A stretch of 64,000 bases of DNA from Dyadobacter sp. Leaf189 (lineage in GTDB: Bacteria > Bacteroidota > Bacteroidia > Cytophagales > Spirosomataceae): NCBI RefSeq assembly GCF_001424405.1, contig NZ_LMPS01000006.1, positions 124,001 to 188,000 of the forward strand, in the 5' to 3' direction. The notes beneath the pieces are model-generated. The model searched no databases. It worked only from the letters and a program-made list of their open reading frames with translations, and was not told the DNA's origin. Every line of letters starts with the position of its first letter. Position 1 is the stretch's first letter. Shown piece by piece: positions 43,867-53,473 of the stretch. The position numbers were made by a program, and so were the translations under genes.

Positions 43867-44346
43867 ATGGCCAAAATCACATTGAATATCAACAAAAAGG
43901 ATTACCCTTTGGAAGCTGATCCACAAATGCCGCTCTTATGGGCGATACGCGATCTGGCTGGTCTTAAAGGGACTAAGTATGGTTGTGGGGTCGCGCAATG
44001 CGGGGCTTGCGTGGTGCATTTAGATGGTGAAGCGGTGCGTTCCTGCGTGACCAAGGTGAGCCGGGCTGCTGGAAAAAAGGTGGTAACGATCGAGGGGTTG
44101 TCTGAAACAAATTCACACCCTGTCCAGAAAGCCTGGCAGGAAATTGACGTGCCGCAATGCGGTTATTGCCATTCAGGGCAGATTATGTCGGCTGCGGTGC
44201 TGCTGCGCGAAAAGCCCAATCCGACTGACCAGGATATTGATGATGCGATGGCGGGCAATATTTGCCGCTGTGGCACCTACCTGCGGATTCGCGAGGCGAT
44301 CCACACGGCTGCCGAGTTGCAGAAAAAAACAGGTACGAAGGGTTAA
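43867..44346 (+). CDS. iorA: (2Fe-2S) subunit of an isoquinoline-1-oxidoreductase-like molybdenum hydroxylase
   Basis: 159 residues. The plant-type ferredoxin half has C-G-V-A-Q-C-G-A-C and a later R-S-C-V, and the C-terminal half has the second cluster motifs C-G-Y-C and C-R-C-G. It passes electrons from the molybdopterin subunit (48296) to a cytochrome. There is no signal sequence; in such enzymes it is exported together with the Tat-tagged large subunit. The large-subunit gene is unusually far away, about 4 kb downstream. Confidence 0.92.
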   Translation: MAKITLNINKKDYPLEADPQMPLLWAIRDLAGLKGTKYGCGVAQCGACVVHLDGEAVRSCVTKVSRAAGKKVVTIEGLSETNSHPVQKAWQEIDVPQCGYCHSGQIMSAAVLLREKPNPTDQDIDDAMAGNICRCGTYLRIREAIHTAAELQKKTGTKG

Positions 44347-44371
44347 CAACATTCATTTTCAAACTCACCTT

Positions 44372-46068
<1,697 letters not shown>

Positions 46069-46078
46069 ATGTGTTTAC

Positions 46079-46933
46079 TCAAGTTTCCGCAAACTGCGCA
46101 ATCCGCTCATTACAAATTCGTGCCGTCAAATCCCTTAACATTTTTACACGTTCGGATAGATACTCCAATTCTTCTTTTTCGATCTTGTAGTCGATTTCGT
46201 ACCGCGCATCAATGTATGCTTTTTTGAGAAGTTTAAACAGCCGTGCTTCTTCTGCTGTTTTTTTAGGGAAAACAGTTGAGAAGTCAGAATGAAGTTTTTC
46301 GACTTGTTTCCCTAACTCCTCAATGTCATGCGTTCTTGGCTTATAATCTGTGAAAACCAGCAGAATAGCAGCATAATACGTTTCTGTTGCCTGATGAAGG
46401 TTGAATACTGCAATATTATTATCTGCGTTTTGAATTGCTAAGTCAGCATATTTTCGGAAGTCGTTTCCTTTCTTAAACCAGTGCTCAAATGAGTTCCTGG
46501 CTTTTTTCTGTCTTTCCTCCGGACTCAAATCTTTCGGCTCCGATAAACTAAATTTTCCTGAGTCAAAAAGTAGAATTCCTTCCTTAAAAATGTCCACGAA
46601 AAAGTAGTAATTCCGTTCAATCTTATCATTCACAAACCAAACGCTATGTTGAATAATGTTGGTTTTGGTAATGTCCTGATTTGCCGCCAATTCTTTGTCC
46701 AAATCCCGCCACTTTTTTTGTCCTCTCGCAGCCTTTCTGTCTTTTGTGATCACTAGAATATCATAGTCGCTCACATATTCGTAGGTTTCCTGAAAATCCT
46801 CCACCCAGTCGCCACGCGCATGACTGCCAAAAAGGACGATCATTTCGGCTGGGACTTTTTCTAGAATAATTTCGATGAGCGATTTTAGTTCTTCTTGTTT
46901 GTCTTCGGGAAGGTGAGTGAGGGTTGTTCTCAA
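46079..46933 (-). CDS. MNT-HEPN fusion protein (nucleotidyltransferase plus HEPN)
   Basis: 284 residues from a TTG start. The first 110 form a minimal nucleotidyltransferase domain with V-L-F-G-S-H-A-R-G-D-W and S-D-Y-D-I-L-V, so the G-S-x-x-R-G and D-x-D motifs are intact. The last 130 are a HEPN domain (N-L-H-Q-A-T-E-T-Y-Y-A-A-I, R-T-H-D-I-E-E-L, A-R-Y-E-I-D-Y). Separate MNT and HEPN proteins form toxin-antitoxin pairs, with MNT modifying the HEPN ribonuclease; here they are fused. Remnants or relatives lie at 6516 and 31953. It is inserted against the direction of the cargo. Confidence 0.85.
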   Translation of the reverse strand: MRTTLTHLPEDKQEELKSLIEIILEKVPAEMIVLFGSHARGDWVEDFQETYEYVSDYDILVITKDRKAARGQKKWRDLDKELAANQDITKTNIIQHSVWFVNDKIERNYYFFVDIFKEGILLFDSGKFSLSEPKDLSPEERQKKARNSFEHWFKKGNDFRKYADLAIQNADNNIAVFNLHQATETYYAAILLVFTDYKPRTHDIEELGKQVEKLHSDFSTVFPKKTAEEARLFKLLKKAYIDARYEIDYKIEKEELEYLSERVKMLRDLTARICNERIAQFAET

Positions 46934-47067
46934 GTCTGCTGGCGTTTAGTGTGGTGGATTTAATTTTTTTGATAACTGAGAATTAAAGTATTCACCTACA
47001 CAAGGCATAATCGAATTTCTCTGTTGGTGAACTACGAATCTGTGAAACTAATGCGTGCCAGTATACC

Positions 47068-47835
47068 TTAATGTTTTATAATTTGTACAAAGACATTTTC
47101 TTGTTTCTCAAATGAGCTTTTAAATTCATCTACGTCACTTATATTACCAAGGTCATAAATTATGAAAAGAATGGTAGTAAATTTAGTCTTATAGGCAACG
47201 ATATCGTCATTTAATTGAGCTATAAGCAGTTTTTTATCCTTTTTACAGAGTTTTAATTCTACTGCTAGATCTATCTCTGGGAAGCTGAAATCAGGAATGT
47301 AATGCTTACATGAATATTCTATGTGAGGGAACTCACGAGAATAACTGAATTCTGCACTTATTAACAAGTCTTCGTATTTATCTTGGATTTCTTTTTCTGT
47401 AGTTGGTGCTTGGCGTATTATTTTCCTGAGCTTTCCTTCTCCTAGTTTCAATAATTTAATAAAGGTGTTAGTTGAAGCGCTTGATTTTACATAAAGATCA
47501 TTAATATTATTCCGTTCCAGTTGATCCCTTGCAGACAATAGAAATCCTCTTGCCTGTTCCATCTGCTTTTTGAAGGCATGATTGTGTTTTTCGGCAACTT
47601 CATATTCATAATTTCTTGCATCAACTATCATATTCCCGGTTTCACGCCAAGGCAAGTGCTGTAAATTAGAATAGTATAATGATTTTTCTCCAAAAAGCTC
47701 TTCAAGGAAAGTTAATGTATTTGAAAGCCAACGAACATGTTCCGAAGATTTCCTACCTATATTTTTAATTTCTCCAATTTCATTAATAAGCTTATCTAAA
47801 TAGTCTAAGCCTTCTTCTTTTGTCCAAGTCTTCAT
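47068..47835 (-). CDS. Putative PD-(D/E)XK nuclease-like protein
   Basis: 255 residues, unknown family. The first 150 residues are helical with a likely coiled coil. The C-terminal part has a nuclease-like core: Y-I-P-D-F-S-F-P (Asp), then D-L-A-V-E-L-K-L (E-x-K), and Q-L-N-D-D-I-V-A-Y-K, the spacing of a PD-(D/E)XK active site. Codon use looks more A/T-rich than its neighbours. It lies next to the MNT-HEPN gene on the same strand and may be a defence effector; this is inferred from motif and place. Confidence 0.6.
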   Translation of the reverse strand: MKTWTKEEGLDYLDKLINEIGEIKNIGRKSSEHVRWLSNTLTFLEELFGEKSLYYSNLQHLPWRETGNMIVDARNYEYEVAEKHNHAFKKQMEQARGFLLSARDQLERNNINDLYVKSSASTNTFIKLLKLGEGKLRKIIRQAPTTEKEIQDKYEDLLISAEFSYSREFPHIEYSCKHYIPDFSFPEIDLAVELKLCKKDKKLLIAQLNDDIVAYKTKFTTILFIIYDLGNISDVDEFKSSFEKQENVFVQIIKH

Positions 47836-48200
47836 GTATTATTATAGGTTTTAAAGCCATCAGTTCTTCCAACCACTTATTCTCCAATTTACAAGATTTA
47901 GGTTTTTGCGACAAAGCGATCCCATTATTATGAAGTCTCTTTCTAATGCAACTCCGCTAGTGCAGCGAACTGCTCAGTCTTGTATAAAGGCACCTGGCTC
48001 TTTTAGCATAGCAGCAAACCCAATTTTACTTAGTGTCAGATTAGTACGTTACTCTGTGTTCATTGCTGAAAAATCTGGTTTTTCAAATATAGAAAATTGC
48101 AGTCATAATCTGTGAGCTAGATGCTCCTGGACTAGCCCCAGCTTTTTTTCGAAGCTCTTGACTTTGGTTCGTAGGTTCGGAGCTATCTAGTTGGCCTAAA
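47836..48200. other. Intergenic stretch without a supported gene
   Basis: About 365 bases between the nuclease-like gene and operator copy C. A 69-codon open frame on the plus strand (47906-48115) has no recognisable domain and no neighbour support, so I do not call it. No convincing hairpin or repeat was seen. Confidence 0.4.
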
Positions 48201-48237
48201 TCAGGAATATTGGTAGAGAAATCAGGAATCTATATAC
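48201..48237 (+). promoter_or_regulatory. Cargo operator copy C (molybdenum hydroxylase large subunit)
   Basis: TCAGGAATATTGGTAGA (from 48201) and TCAGGAATCTATATACA (from 48222) begin 21 bp apart and closely match copies A and B. The first half-site is identical to copy A. It lies about 60 bases before the ATG at 48296. Confidence 0.7.
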
Positions 48238-48295
48238 ACGCGCTTCCATCGAAAATCGCCAACTTGCTGAATGCTCACCAACGAACTTTCCGAAC

Positions 48296-50548
48296 ATGGA
48301 CAAAGATAAAACAGCCTTGAACAGACGCTCTTTCCTAAAAGCTTCAATCCTGTCTGGTGGCGGAATGATGCTTACCGTCAGCTGGTTATCCAGCTTCAAA
48401 TCTGCTGACAAGACCCAGGCGCTGGCCTTGCCTGAGCAGTGGGCGACCCTGAATGGTTACATCCATATCCTGCCTGATAATAAGGCAAAACTGATTTGTC
48501 CTAACCCTGAATTTGGGCAAAATGTAATGACTTCCCTGCCGATGATGCTGGCCGAAGAACTGGATGTAGATTGGGAAAACGTGAGTGTCGAAATGGGGCC
48601 ACACGATCCGGCTAAACTCGGGGCACAGTTTACAGGCGGAAGCAATTCCGTGCGCATGTACTGGAAACCGCTGCGTGAGGCCGGGGCGGCAGCCAGACAA
48701 ATGCTGCGTGAAGCTGCTGCTCAGACCTGGAATGTACCAGCCAGCGAAGTGATAGCCAAGGCAGGTGTCTTGTCGCATTCGAGCGGGAAATCGGCTAAAT
48801 ATGGAGATATGGCCAGCAAAGCAGCCAGCGTGCCTGTACCAAAAGATTTGAAACTGAAAGCGCCCAAGGATTTTACCATTGTCAGCAATTCAAAAAAGAA
48901 TGTAGAAATAAAGAAGATCACTTCTGGTAAGCCGCTTTTTGGTTTGGATTATAGTGTTGACGGAATGCTGATCGCCATGATCCAGCACCCACCTGCTTTT
49001 GGAATGAAGCTGAAATCCTTCGATGCTGCCGAAACATTGAAAATGCCAGGCATTAAAGATGTTTTCACCCTGAAATTATATGCGGACGATTTTGAACAAG
49101 GCGGTTTTGATACGCGTACGTTCAATGATCTGCTGGTTATAGTCGGAAGTACCACCTGGGAAGTTATGAATGCGCGTAAAAAGCTGGTTGCCAACTGGGA
49201 AGCAGCTGGTGATTTGAAAGACACAATGAGTGGAAGGGGTGGAAAAAGGGAGGTTACCGTTCCGGGAACCCTAGAAAGTACAACTACGCAAATGCAGCAA
49301 ATGCAGGAATACGCCGCCAAGCCTGCCCAAGAATTGAGACGAGATGGTGATCCGGAAGCTGCTTTCAAAAATGCAGCCCAGGTAATTGAGCGGACATATA
49401 ATGGGCCTTTCCTGGCGCATAATTGCATGGAGCCAATGAATTTCTTTGCCCATGTGACTGATGAAAAGGCAATGGTAGCGGGTCCGTTGCAAGCGCCAGG
49501 TTGGTCCGAGCCTACACTTGCAAAGTTACTGAACCTGCCTGCCGACAAGATTGAGATCCAAATGACGCGCATGGGCGGCGGCTTCGGACGCCGGGCTTAT
49601 GGACATTACCTATATGAAGCAGCGCTAATTTCCAAAAAAGTCAAAGCGCCGGTGAAGTTGATGTACACCCGCGAGGATGATATGACTTACGGCATTTACC
49701 GCCCGATGTACACTGCCACTTACCGGGCGGCTTTGGACGCTAACAAAAACCTGATCGCGTTTCACGTAAAAGGAGGCGGCATACCTGAGCATCCGATACA
49801 TGCAAACCGTTTTCCTGCCGGTGCTGTTGACAATTACCTGGCAGAAGGATGGCAGATTGCGTCTAACATTACCATAGGCGCTTTCCGAGCTCCGCGTTCC
49901 AATTTCAACGCAGCTGCCGAGCAATCCTTTCTGGATGAAGTGGCCGAAGCAGCTGGCAAAGACCCGATCGCATTCAGGCTGGAACTTTTGAAAAGGGCCA
50001 AGGAAAAACCCGTTGGCAAAAACAACGAATATGATGCGGACCGATACGCTGGTGTACTTGAATTGGTACGCAATAAATCAAACTGGGGCAAGCCGGGAAA
50101 TGAAAAATACAACCGAGGTGTTGCTGCTTATTTTTGTCACAATTCGTATGCGGCGCACGTCGTGGATATGGTAACGCGCGATGGTCAGCCTTATGTCGAG
50201 CGCGTTTTCAGTGCAATGGATTGCGGGATTGTAATTAATCCTGATGCGGCTACCAACATGGTGCAAGGAGCGGTCGTGGATGGGATCGGCAATGCCTTTT
50301 TTGGCCAGTTGACCCACAAAGAAGGTGCCGCCCAGCAGAGCAACTTTCACAATTACCGGATGATCCGGATAAACGAAGTGCCCAAAAGCATCCAAGTCCA
50401 TTTCGTACAAAACGAGCTGGACCCAACGGGCTTGGGGGAACCTCCATTTCCACCGGTTTTTGGGGCAGTGGCCAATGCGCTGTACAAATTGAAGGGAAAA
50501 CGTTATTACAATCAACCGTTCAGAGACGAAACGGAAAAGGTTATGTGA
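48296..50548 (+). CDS. iorB: Tat-exported molybdopterin subunit of an isoquinoline-1-oxidoreductase-like enzyme
   Basis: 750 residues. The twin-arginine signal is N-R10-R11-S-F-L-K followed by a hydrophobic stretch. The xanthine-dehydrogenase-family core has R-M-G-G-G-F-G-R-R, G-A-F-R-A-P-R-S-N, and a C-terminal G-L-G-E-P-P-F-P with the catalytic Glu. It hydroxylates an N-heterocycle or oxidises an aldehyde in the periplasm, taking oxygen from water. It works with the 2Fe-2S subunit (43867) and diheme cytochrome (44372), but two reversed genes separate them. It has its own operator copy. Confidence 0.92.
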   Translation: MDKDKTALNRRSFLKASILSGGGMMLTVSWLSSFKSADKTQALALPEQWATLNGYIHILPDNKAKLICPNPEFGQNVMTSLPMMLAEELDVDWENVSVEMGPHDPAKLGAQFTGGSNSVRMYWKPLREAGAAARQMLREAAAQTWNVPASEVIAKAGVLSHSSGKSAKYGDMASKAASVPVPKDLKLKAPKDFTIVSNSKKNVEIKKITSGKPLFGLDYSVDGMLIAMIQHPPAFGMKLKSFDAAETLKMPGIKDVFTLKLYADDFEQGGFDTRTFNDLLVIVGSTTWEVMNARKKLVANWEAAGDLKDTMSGRGGKREVTVPGTLESTTTQMQQMQEYAAKPAQELRRDGDPEAAFKNAAQVIERTYNGPFLAHNCMEPMNFFAHVTDEKAMVAGPLQAPGWSEPTLAKLLNLPADKIEIQMTRMGGGFGRRAYGHYLYEAALISKKVKAPVKLMYTREDDMTYGIYRPMYTATYRAALDANKNLIAFHVKGGGIPEHPIHANRFPAGAVDNYLAEGWQIASNITIGAFRAPRSNFNAAAEQSFLDEVAEAAGKDPIAFRLELLKRAKEKPVGKNNEYDADRYAGVLELVRNKSNWGKPGNEKYNRGVAAYFCHNSYAAHVVDMVTRDGQPYVERVFSAMDCGIVINPDAATNMVQGAVVDGIGNAFFGQLTHKEGAAQQSNFHNYRMIRINEVPKSIQVHFVQNELDPTGLGEPPFPPVFGAVANALYKLKGKRYYNQPFRDETEKVM

Positions 50549-50599
50549 GAAGTCGTTCTTTGTACATTGCAAATATATTCAGCAATCGAAAGGCAAATC

Positions 50600-51007
50600 A
50601 TGGAGATTACAAGAATAGGCAGCAGGCCATCGGGCAAAGGCCCGGAAGACTGGTTTACAGGGGCGGTCAGGATAGATCCGCTTTTTGAACCCAATGATGC
50701 ACGGCGTGCCGCATCGGCACTGGTTACTTTTGAGCCCGGTGCGAGGACAGCCTGGCATACACATCCGCTGGGCCAAACGCTGATCGTCACCGCTGGCAGC
50801 GGCTGGGTCCAGCGCGAAGGTGGGCCGGTAGAACATATCTTTCCGGGCGACGTGATTTGGTTCGAGGCCAACGAAAAGCACTGGCACGGTGCTACCGCCA
50901 CCACAGCCATGAGTCATATTGCTATTCAGGAGAATTTGAACGGGAATGTGGTTACATGGATGGAGAAGGTTACCCAGGAGCAGTATGGCATCTACCCCAA
51001 CAATTAG
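50600..51007 (+). CDS. Cupin-domain protein
   Basis: 135 residues from the ATG at 50600. Cupin motif 1 is W-H-T-H-P-L-G-Q-T and motif 2 is E-K-H-W-H-G-A-T, with the usual metal ligands. It resembles the (R)-mandelonitrile-lyase-like/CMD-associated cupins and the exported cupin at 34942. No signal peptide, so it is cytoplasmic. It follows the large-subunit gene by 51 bases and the damaged ABM gene begins four bases after it. Confidence 0.88.
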   Translation: MEITRIGSRPSGKGPEDWFTGAVRIDPLFEPNDARRAASALVTFEPGARTAWHTHPLGQTLIVTAGSGWVQREGGPVEHIFPGDVIWFEANEKHWHGATATTAMSHIAIQENLNGNVVTWMEKVTQEQYGIYPNN

Positions 51008-51011
51008 TCCG

Positions 51012-51426
51012 ATGAAGCTAATAGCAACAATAACGCTGGTCATGTTCGGTGCGGCACTTGCAACCCGCATTGGCACAAAGCAAGGCCTGGATGGTGCGAA
51101 TCGCAAAAGTCGATATCGATAGCGTGTACCTAGAACCCTACAAGGCGGCAATCCAGGAACATACCCAGGCTGCTGTTGCTTCCGAGCCCGGCGTACTCGC
51201 TTTGTGCTCGGTGCACGACAAAGCGAACTCGGCTCTTGTAACAGTTTTTGAAGTATATGCCAGCAAACAGGCGTATGAAGCTCATTTAAAAACACCTCAT
51301 TTTCAAAAATACAAGACTGGGACGCTCAAAATGGTGAAATCATTACAACTTGTGGACGTCGATCCGATCGCATTGGGGCAAAGTCGGAAATGCCGACAAA
51401 AAATAGTGGCCATCAAAAACAACTAG
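51012..51426 (+). pseudogene. ABM-domain monooxygenase gene with a frameshift in the signal peptide
   Basis: The ATG at 51012 starts a signal peptide (M-K-L-I-A-T-I-T-L-V-M-F-G-A-A-L-A) but its frame ends in a stop about 37 codons on. The +1 frame carries L-Q-P-A-L-A-Q-S-K-A-W, the expected rest of the signal, and an intact antibiotic-biosynthesis-monooxygenase domain (V-A-S-E-P-G-V-L-A-L-C-S-V, then A-Y-E-A-H-L-K-T-P-H-F). One base gained near 51052-51066 explains it. An internal ATG at 51091 could still give a cytoplasmic form. Confidence 0.65.
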
Positions 51427-51450
51427 TCCCTAACGCCAAAGTTAGGGACT
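51425..51450. terminator. Hairpin at the right end of the cargo
   Basis: AGTCCCTAAC (51425-51434) and GTTAGGGACT (51441-51450) form a perfect 10-bp stem with a 6-base loop overlapping the ABM stop codon. The following T content is modest (TGATGTTTG), so it may be a weak or bidirectional terminator between the cargo and the convergent integrase gene. Confidence 0.55.
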
Positions 51451-51510
51451 TGATGTTTGCCAATCGAGGATCAACTTCTGAATCCAGGTAAGTGAACTTA
51501 CCGTGTAGAT

Positions 51511-52830
51511 TTAAGCTAATTGACGCAGTGAACCGGATGAAGAGAATAGCTTATTTCTAACTTTCGCCACATTTTCGCTAATCCTCGACTTTCTCACTCT
51601 GCAGTAGCGCATCGTTGTCCTAATGCTTCGGTGGCCCAGCATCTTGCTAACATCTTCTAGAGGAACACCATTGTTGAGCATCATGTCGGCAAAAAAATGC
51701 CGGGCGTCGTGCGTATCCAGCCGTCTGATATTGCCATTGATATCCCGGATTTCGCATAGCTGAGCAATGTCCTTAAGATACACGTTATAGCGGTAATTGC
51801 TGTTCACTGGGATTAACTTCCTATTAGCCATACAGTACGGATGATCCCGATATTTTGATATTAGTTGATCAACAATCGGGAGAATAGGCACCATTTCGCC
51901 GACATCTGTTTTCCCACGATGCTTGACGAGCCAACGTTCTTTCTTGGGCCCAAACAGAACAACGTTTTCTGGACTAAGATCGTAGATGTCTTGGTAAGCA
52001 AAACCCGTGAAACACTGAAAAATGAATGCATCGCGAACCTCAGAAATCCGATCTACATTAAACTGCTTTTGCTGAATTTTCTCAACCTGCCAAAACTCCA
52101 AGGGAATAACTTCAACATCGCCACCTGAACACTTAAAGCCTTCCATCGGGTTAGAAGGTATGTACTTCTTTTTGACTCCAATTTTGACAATCTGGCGTAC
52201 CCATTTCACTTCTTTGCGCGCTGTCACCTCGGCTAACGGTTTGACGACGTGTAGCGTTAAATAATCGTACAAATCTTCGGCAAAGGTGTCAGGAAGGGAA
52301 GAAAAGTGAATGTCTTCCCGATCGAAGTGGTATTTGATAAATGCAGCTACCTTCTTTTTAGTGCTGCGCCAGTGCTTCAACGTCTCAAACGAGGCATTCT
52401 CCCTTTCCACGCGCTTCTCAAACTTTGCAATGAACTCGTCAAAGACTTCCAGTACGGTTTGCTCGTTCTTTGCAACCGGTTTAGCCAGCTTTGGCTGTTC
52501 GACCGCTGGTTTGCCCAGGTAAACATTCTTGACCATCGCAGGGGTGACGCGTGGAAACTGCGTTTGAAGGCCGTTGAAGATCCGCTCAACGTCAGTCTGA
52601 ATCTGGGCAAGCTTCTGATTTGCCAGTTTTACTTCCAGCCCTGAGCCAGTGATCTGCTTTACATCCAAGTCCCAGGATGCCGGGTTCACTTTTTTACCTG
52701 TTGAGATTTCGGTGTACTTACCGTCGATTGTGATTCTGGCATAAATAGGAGCTTTGCCGTCTGCTTTCGCTTTTTGTCTGTACAGCCAGAAGAGTACAGT
52801 CAGGTTCTGTTTGAAATTCATCATCCTCAC
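51511..52830 (-). CDS. int: Tyrosine-type site-specific integrase of the island
   Basis: 439 residues. The N-terminal arm-binding and SAM-like core-binding domains occupy about 1-220 (F-W-L-Y-R-Q-K-A-K-A-D-G-K and T-L-K-H-W-R-S-T-K-K-K-V). The catalytic domain has C-F-T-G-F-A-Y-Q-D-I, the H-D-A-R-H box, L-G-H-R-S-I and the C-terminal Tyr in T-T-M-R-Y-C-R-V. The first catalytic Arg is not in its usual G-L-R place, which is common in Bacteroidota integrases. It recombines the tRNA-Lys 3' end with the element's attP and lies 220 bases from that tRNA. Confidence 0.93.
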   Translation of the reverse strand: MRMMNFKQNLTVLFWLYRQKAKADGKAPIYARITIDGKYTEISTGKKVNPASWDLDVKQITGSGLEVKLANQKLAQIQTDVERIFNGLQTQFPRVTPAMVKNVYLGKPAVEQPKLAKPVAKNEQTVLEVFDEFIAKFEKRVERENASFETLKHWRSTKKKVAAFIKYHFDREDIHFSSLPDTFAEDLYDYLTLHVVKPLAEVTARKEVKWVRQIVKIGVKKKYIPSNPMEGFKCSGGDVEVIPLEFWQVEKIQQKQFNVDRISEVRDAFIFQCFTGFAYQDIYDLSPENVVLFGPKKERWLVKHRGKTDVGEMVPILPIVDQLISKYRDHPYCMANRKLIPVNSNYRYNVYLKDIAQLCEIRDINGNIRRLDTHDARHFFADMMLNNGVPLEDVSKMLGHRSIRTTMRYCRVRKSRISENVAKVRNKLFSSSGSLRQLA

Positions 52831-52898
52831 AGTTTAAGGTTAGAAAAACATTGATGCTTGAGAAACCTTGGTCAAAATCGCCTCTGTCAAACATGTCC

Positions 52899-52951
52899 AT
52901 TCGGTAACCTAATTTAGTAAGCAAAGCAGGTTACCGAATAGGTTACCGAAT
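52899..52951. promoter_or_regulatory. Arm-type repeats next to the integrase gene
   Basis: ATTCGGTAACCT (52899-52910) is the exact inverse of AGGTTACCGAAT, which occurs twice in tandem at 52928-52939 and 52940-52951. Three copies in a 53-bp stretch between the integrase gene and the attachment site suit arm-type integrase sites or an operator of the integrase promoter. Confidence 0.6.
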
Positions 52952-53022
52952 GCTTTGATCTGGATTGAATCAGACTGATATGCTTATCTTCGAAAACAGT
53001 GAAAAAATGACGTTTTTAAACG

Positions 53023-53066
53023 AAAAAAGCGCCCTTTGAGGCGCTTTCAGTGATCCCGCTGGGATT
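53023..53066 (-). repeat. Right attachment site at the intact tRNA-Lys
   Basis: The 17-bp GTGATCCCGCTGGGATT (53050-53066) repeats the left site (26421-26437). The adjoining terminator hairpin (53023-53047) reads AAAGCGCC and GGCGCTTTTTT on the minus strand, like the left one but with one base fewer in the loop region and a short TCA spacer. Confidence 0.85.
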
Positions 53067-53123
53067 CGAACCCAGGACCCATACATTAAAAGTGTATTGC
53101 TCTACCAGCTGAGCTACGGAATC
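53051..53123 (-). tRNA. tRNA-Lys(TTT)
   Basis: A 73-base cloverleaf on the minus strand. The acceptor GATTCCG pairs with CGGGATC plus discriminator A. The anticodon stem A-T-A-C-A/T-G-T-A-T encloses loop CTTTTAA, giving anticodon TTT. The T-arm contains GGTTCGAATCCC. CCA is not encoded. It is intact because the inserted island supplies the same 3' end. It is the integration target. Confidence 0.95.
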
Positions 53124-53473
53124 AATTTTACTCGATTTACAACCCTCAAAATTCTTGTACAATGCCAAGCCTTTTCGCTAATTGTGGTGCAAAAGTATGC
53201 GGGAAATTGTACGAAACAAATTTCATAGACCTGTTTTTTTGACTTTTTTTTCTGACAAAGGATATACGTCTCGCATTCAGGTATTTGGATCATGTATATT
53301 TTTTCAGATTTTTTTTCAACCAACAGCCATGCAGCAAATGCATCTATTTGAAATCTGGCAAACAATTGGACTTCCCGGAAAACACTTGCAGTAAAATTGG
53401 TCTAAACAATGCGCCTTGCCTATATTAGCTGGCATAGAATTATTCTACCCTGATCAAAAAAAAACCTTTCAGA
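53124..53473. other. Intergenic region with no visible feature
   Basis: About 350 bases between tRNA-Lys and the WG-repeat gene. Several short open frames exist but are rich in rare patterns and have no recognisable domain. Homopolymer T and A runs are common. The promoters of both neighbours must lie here, but I could not assign them reliably. Confidence 0.4.

Noticed and set aside
47906-48115. 69-codon open frame on the plus strand
   Set aside because: No domain, odd composition, no conserved context; intergenic sequence is more likely.
53114-53365. Open frame antisense to the region after tRNA-Lys
   Set aside because: It begins inside low-complexity A/T-rich DNA and runs into the tRNA; no coding features.
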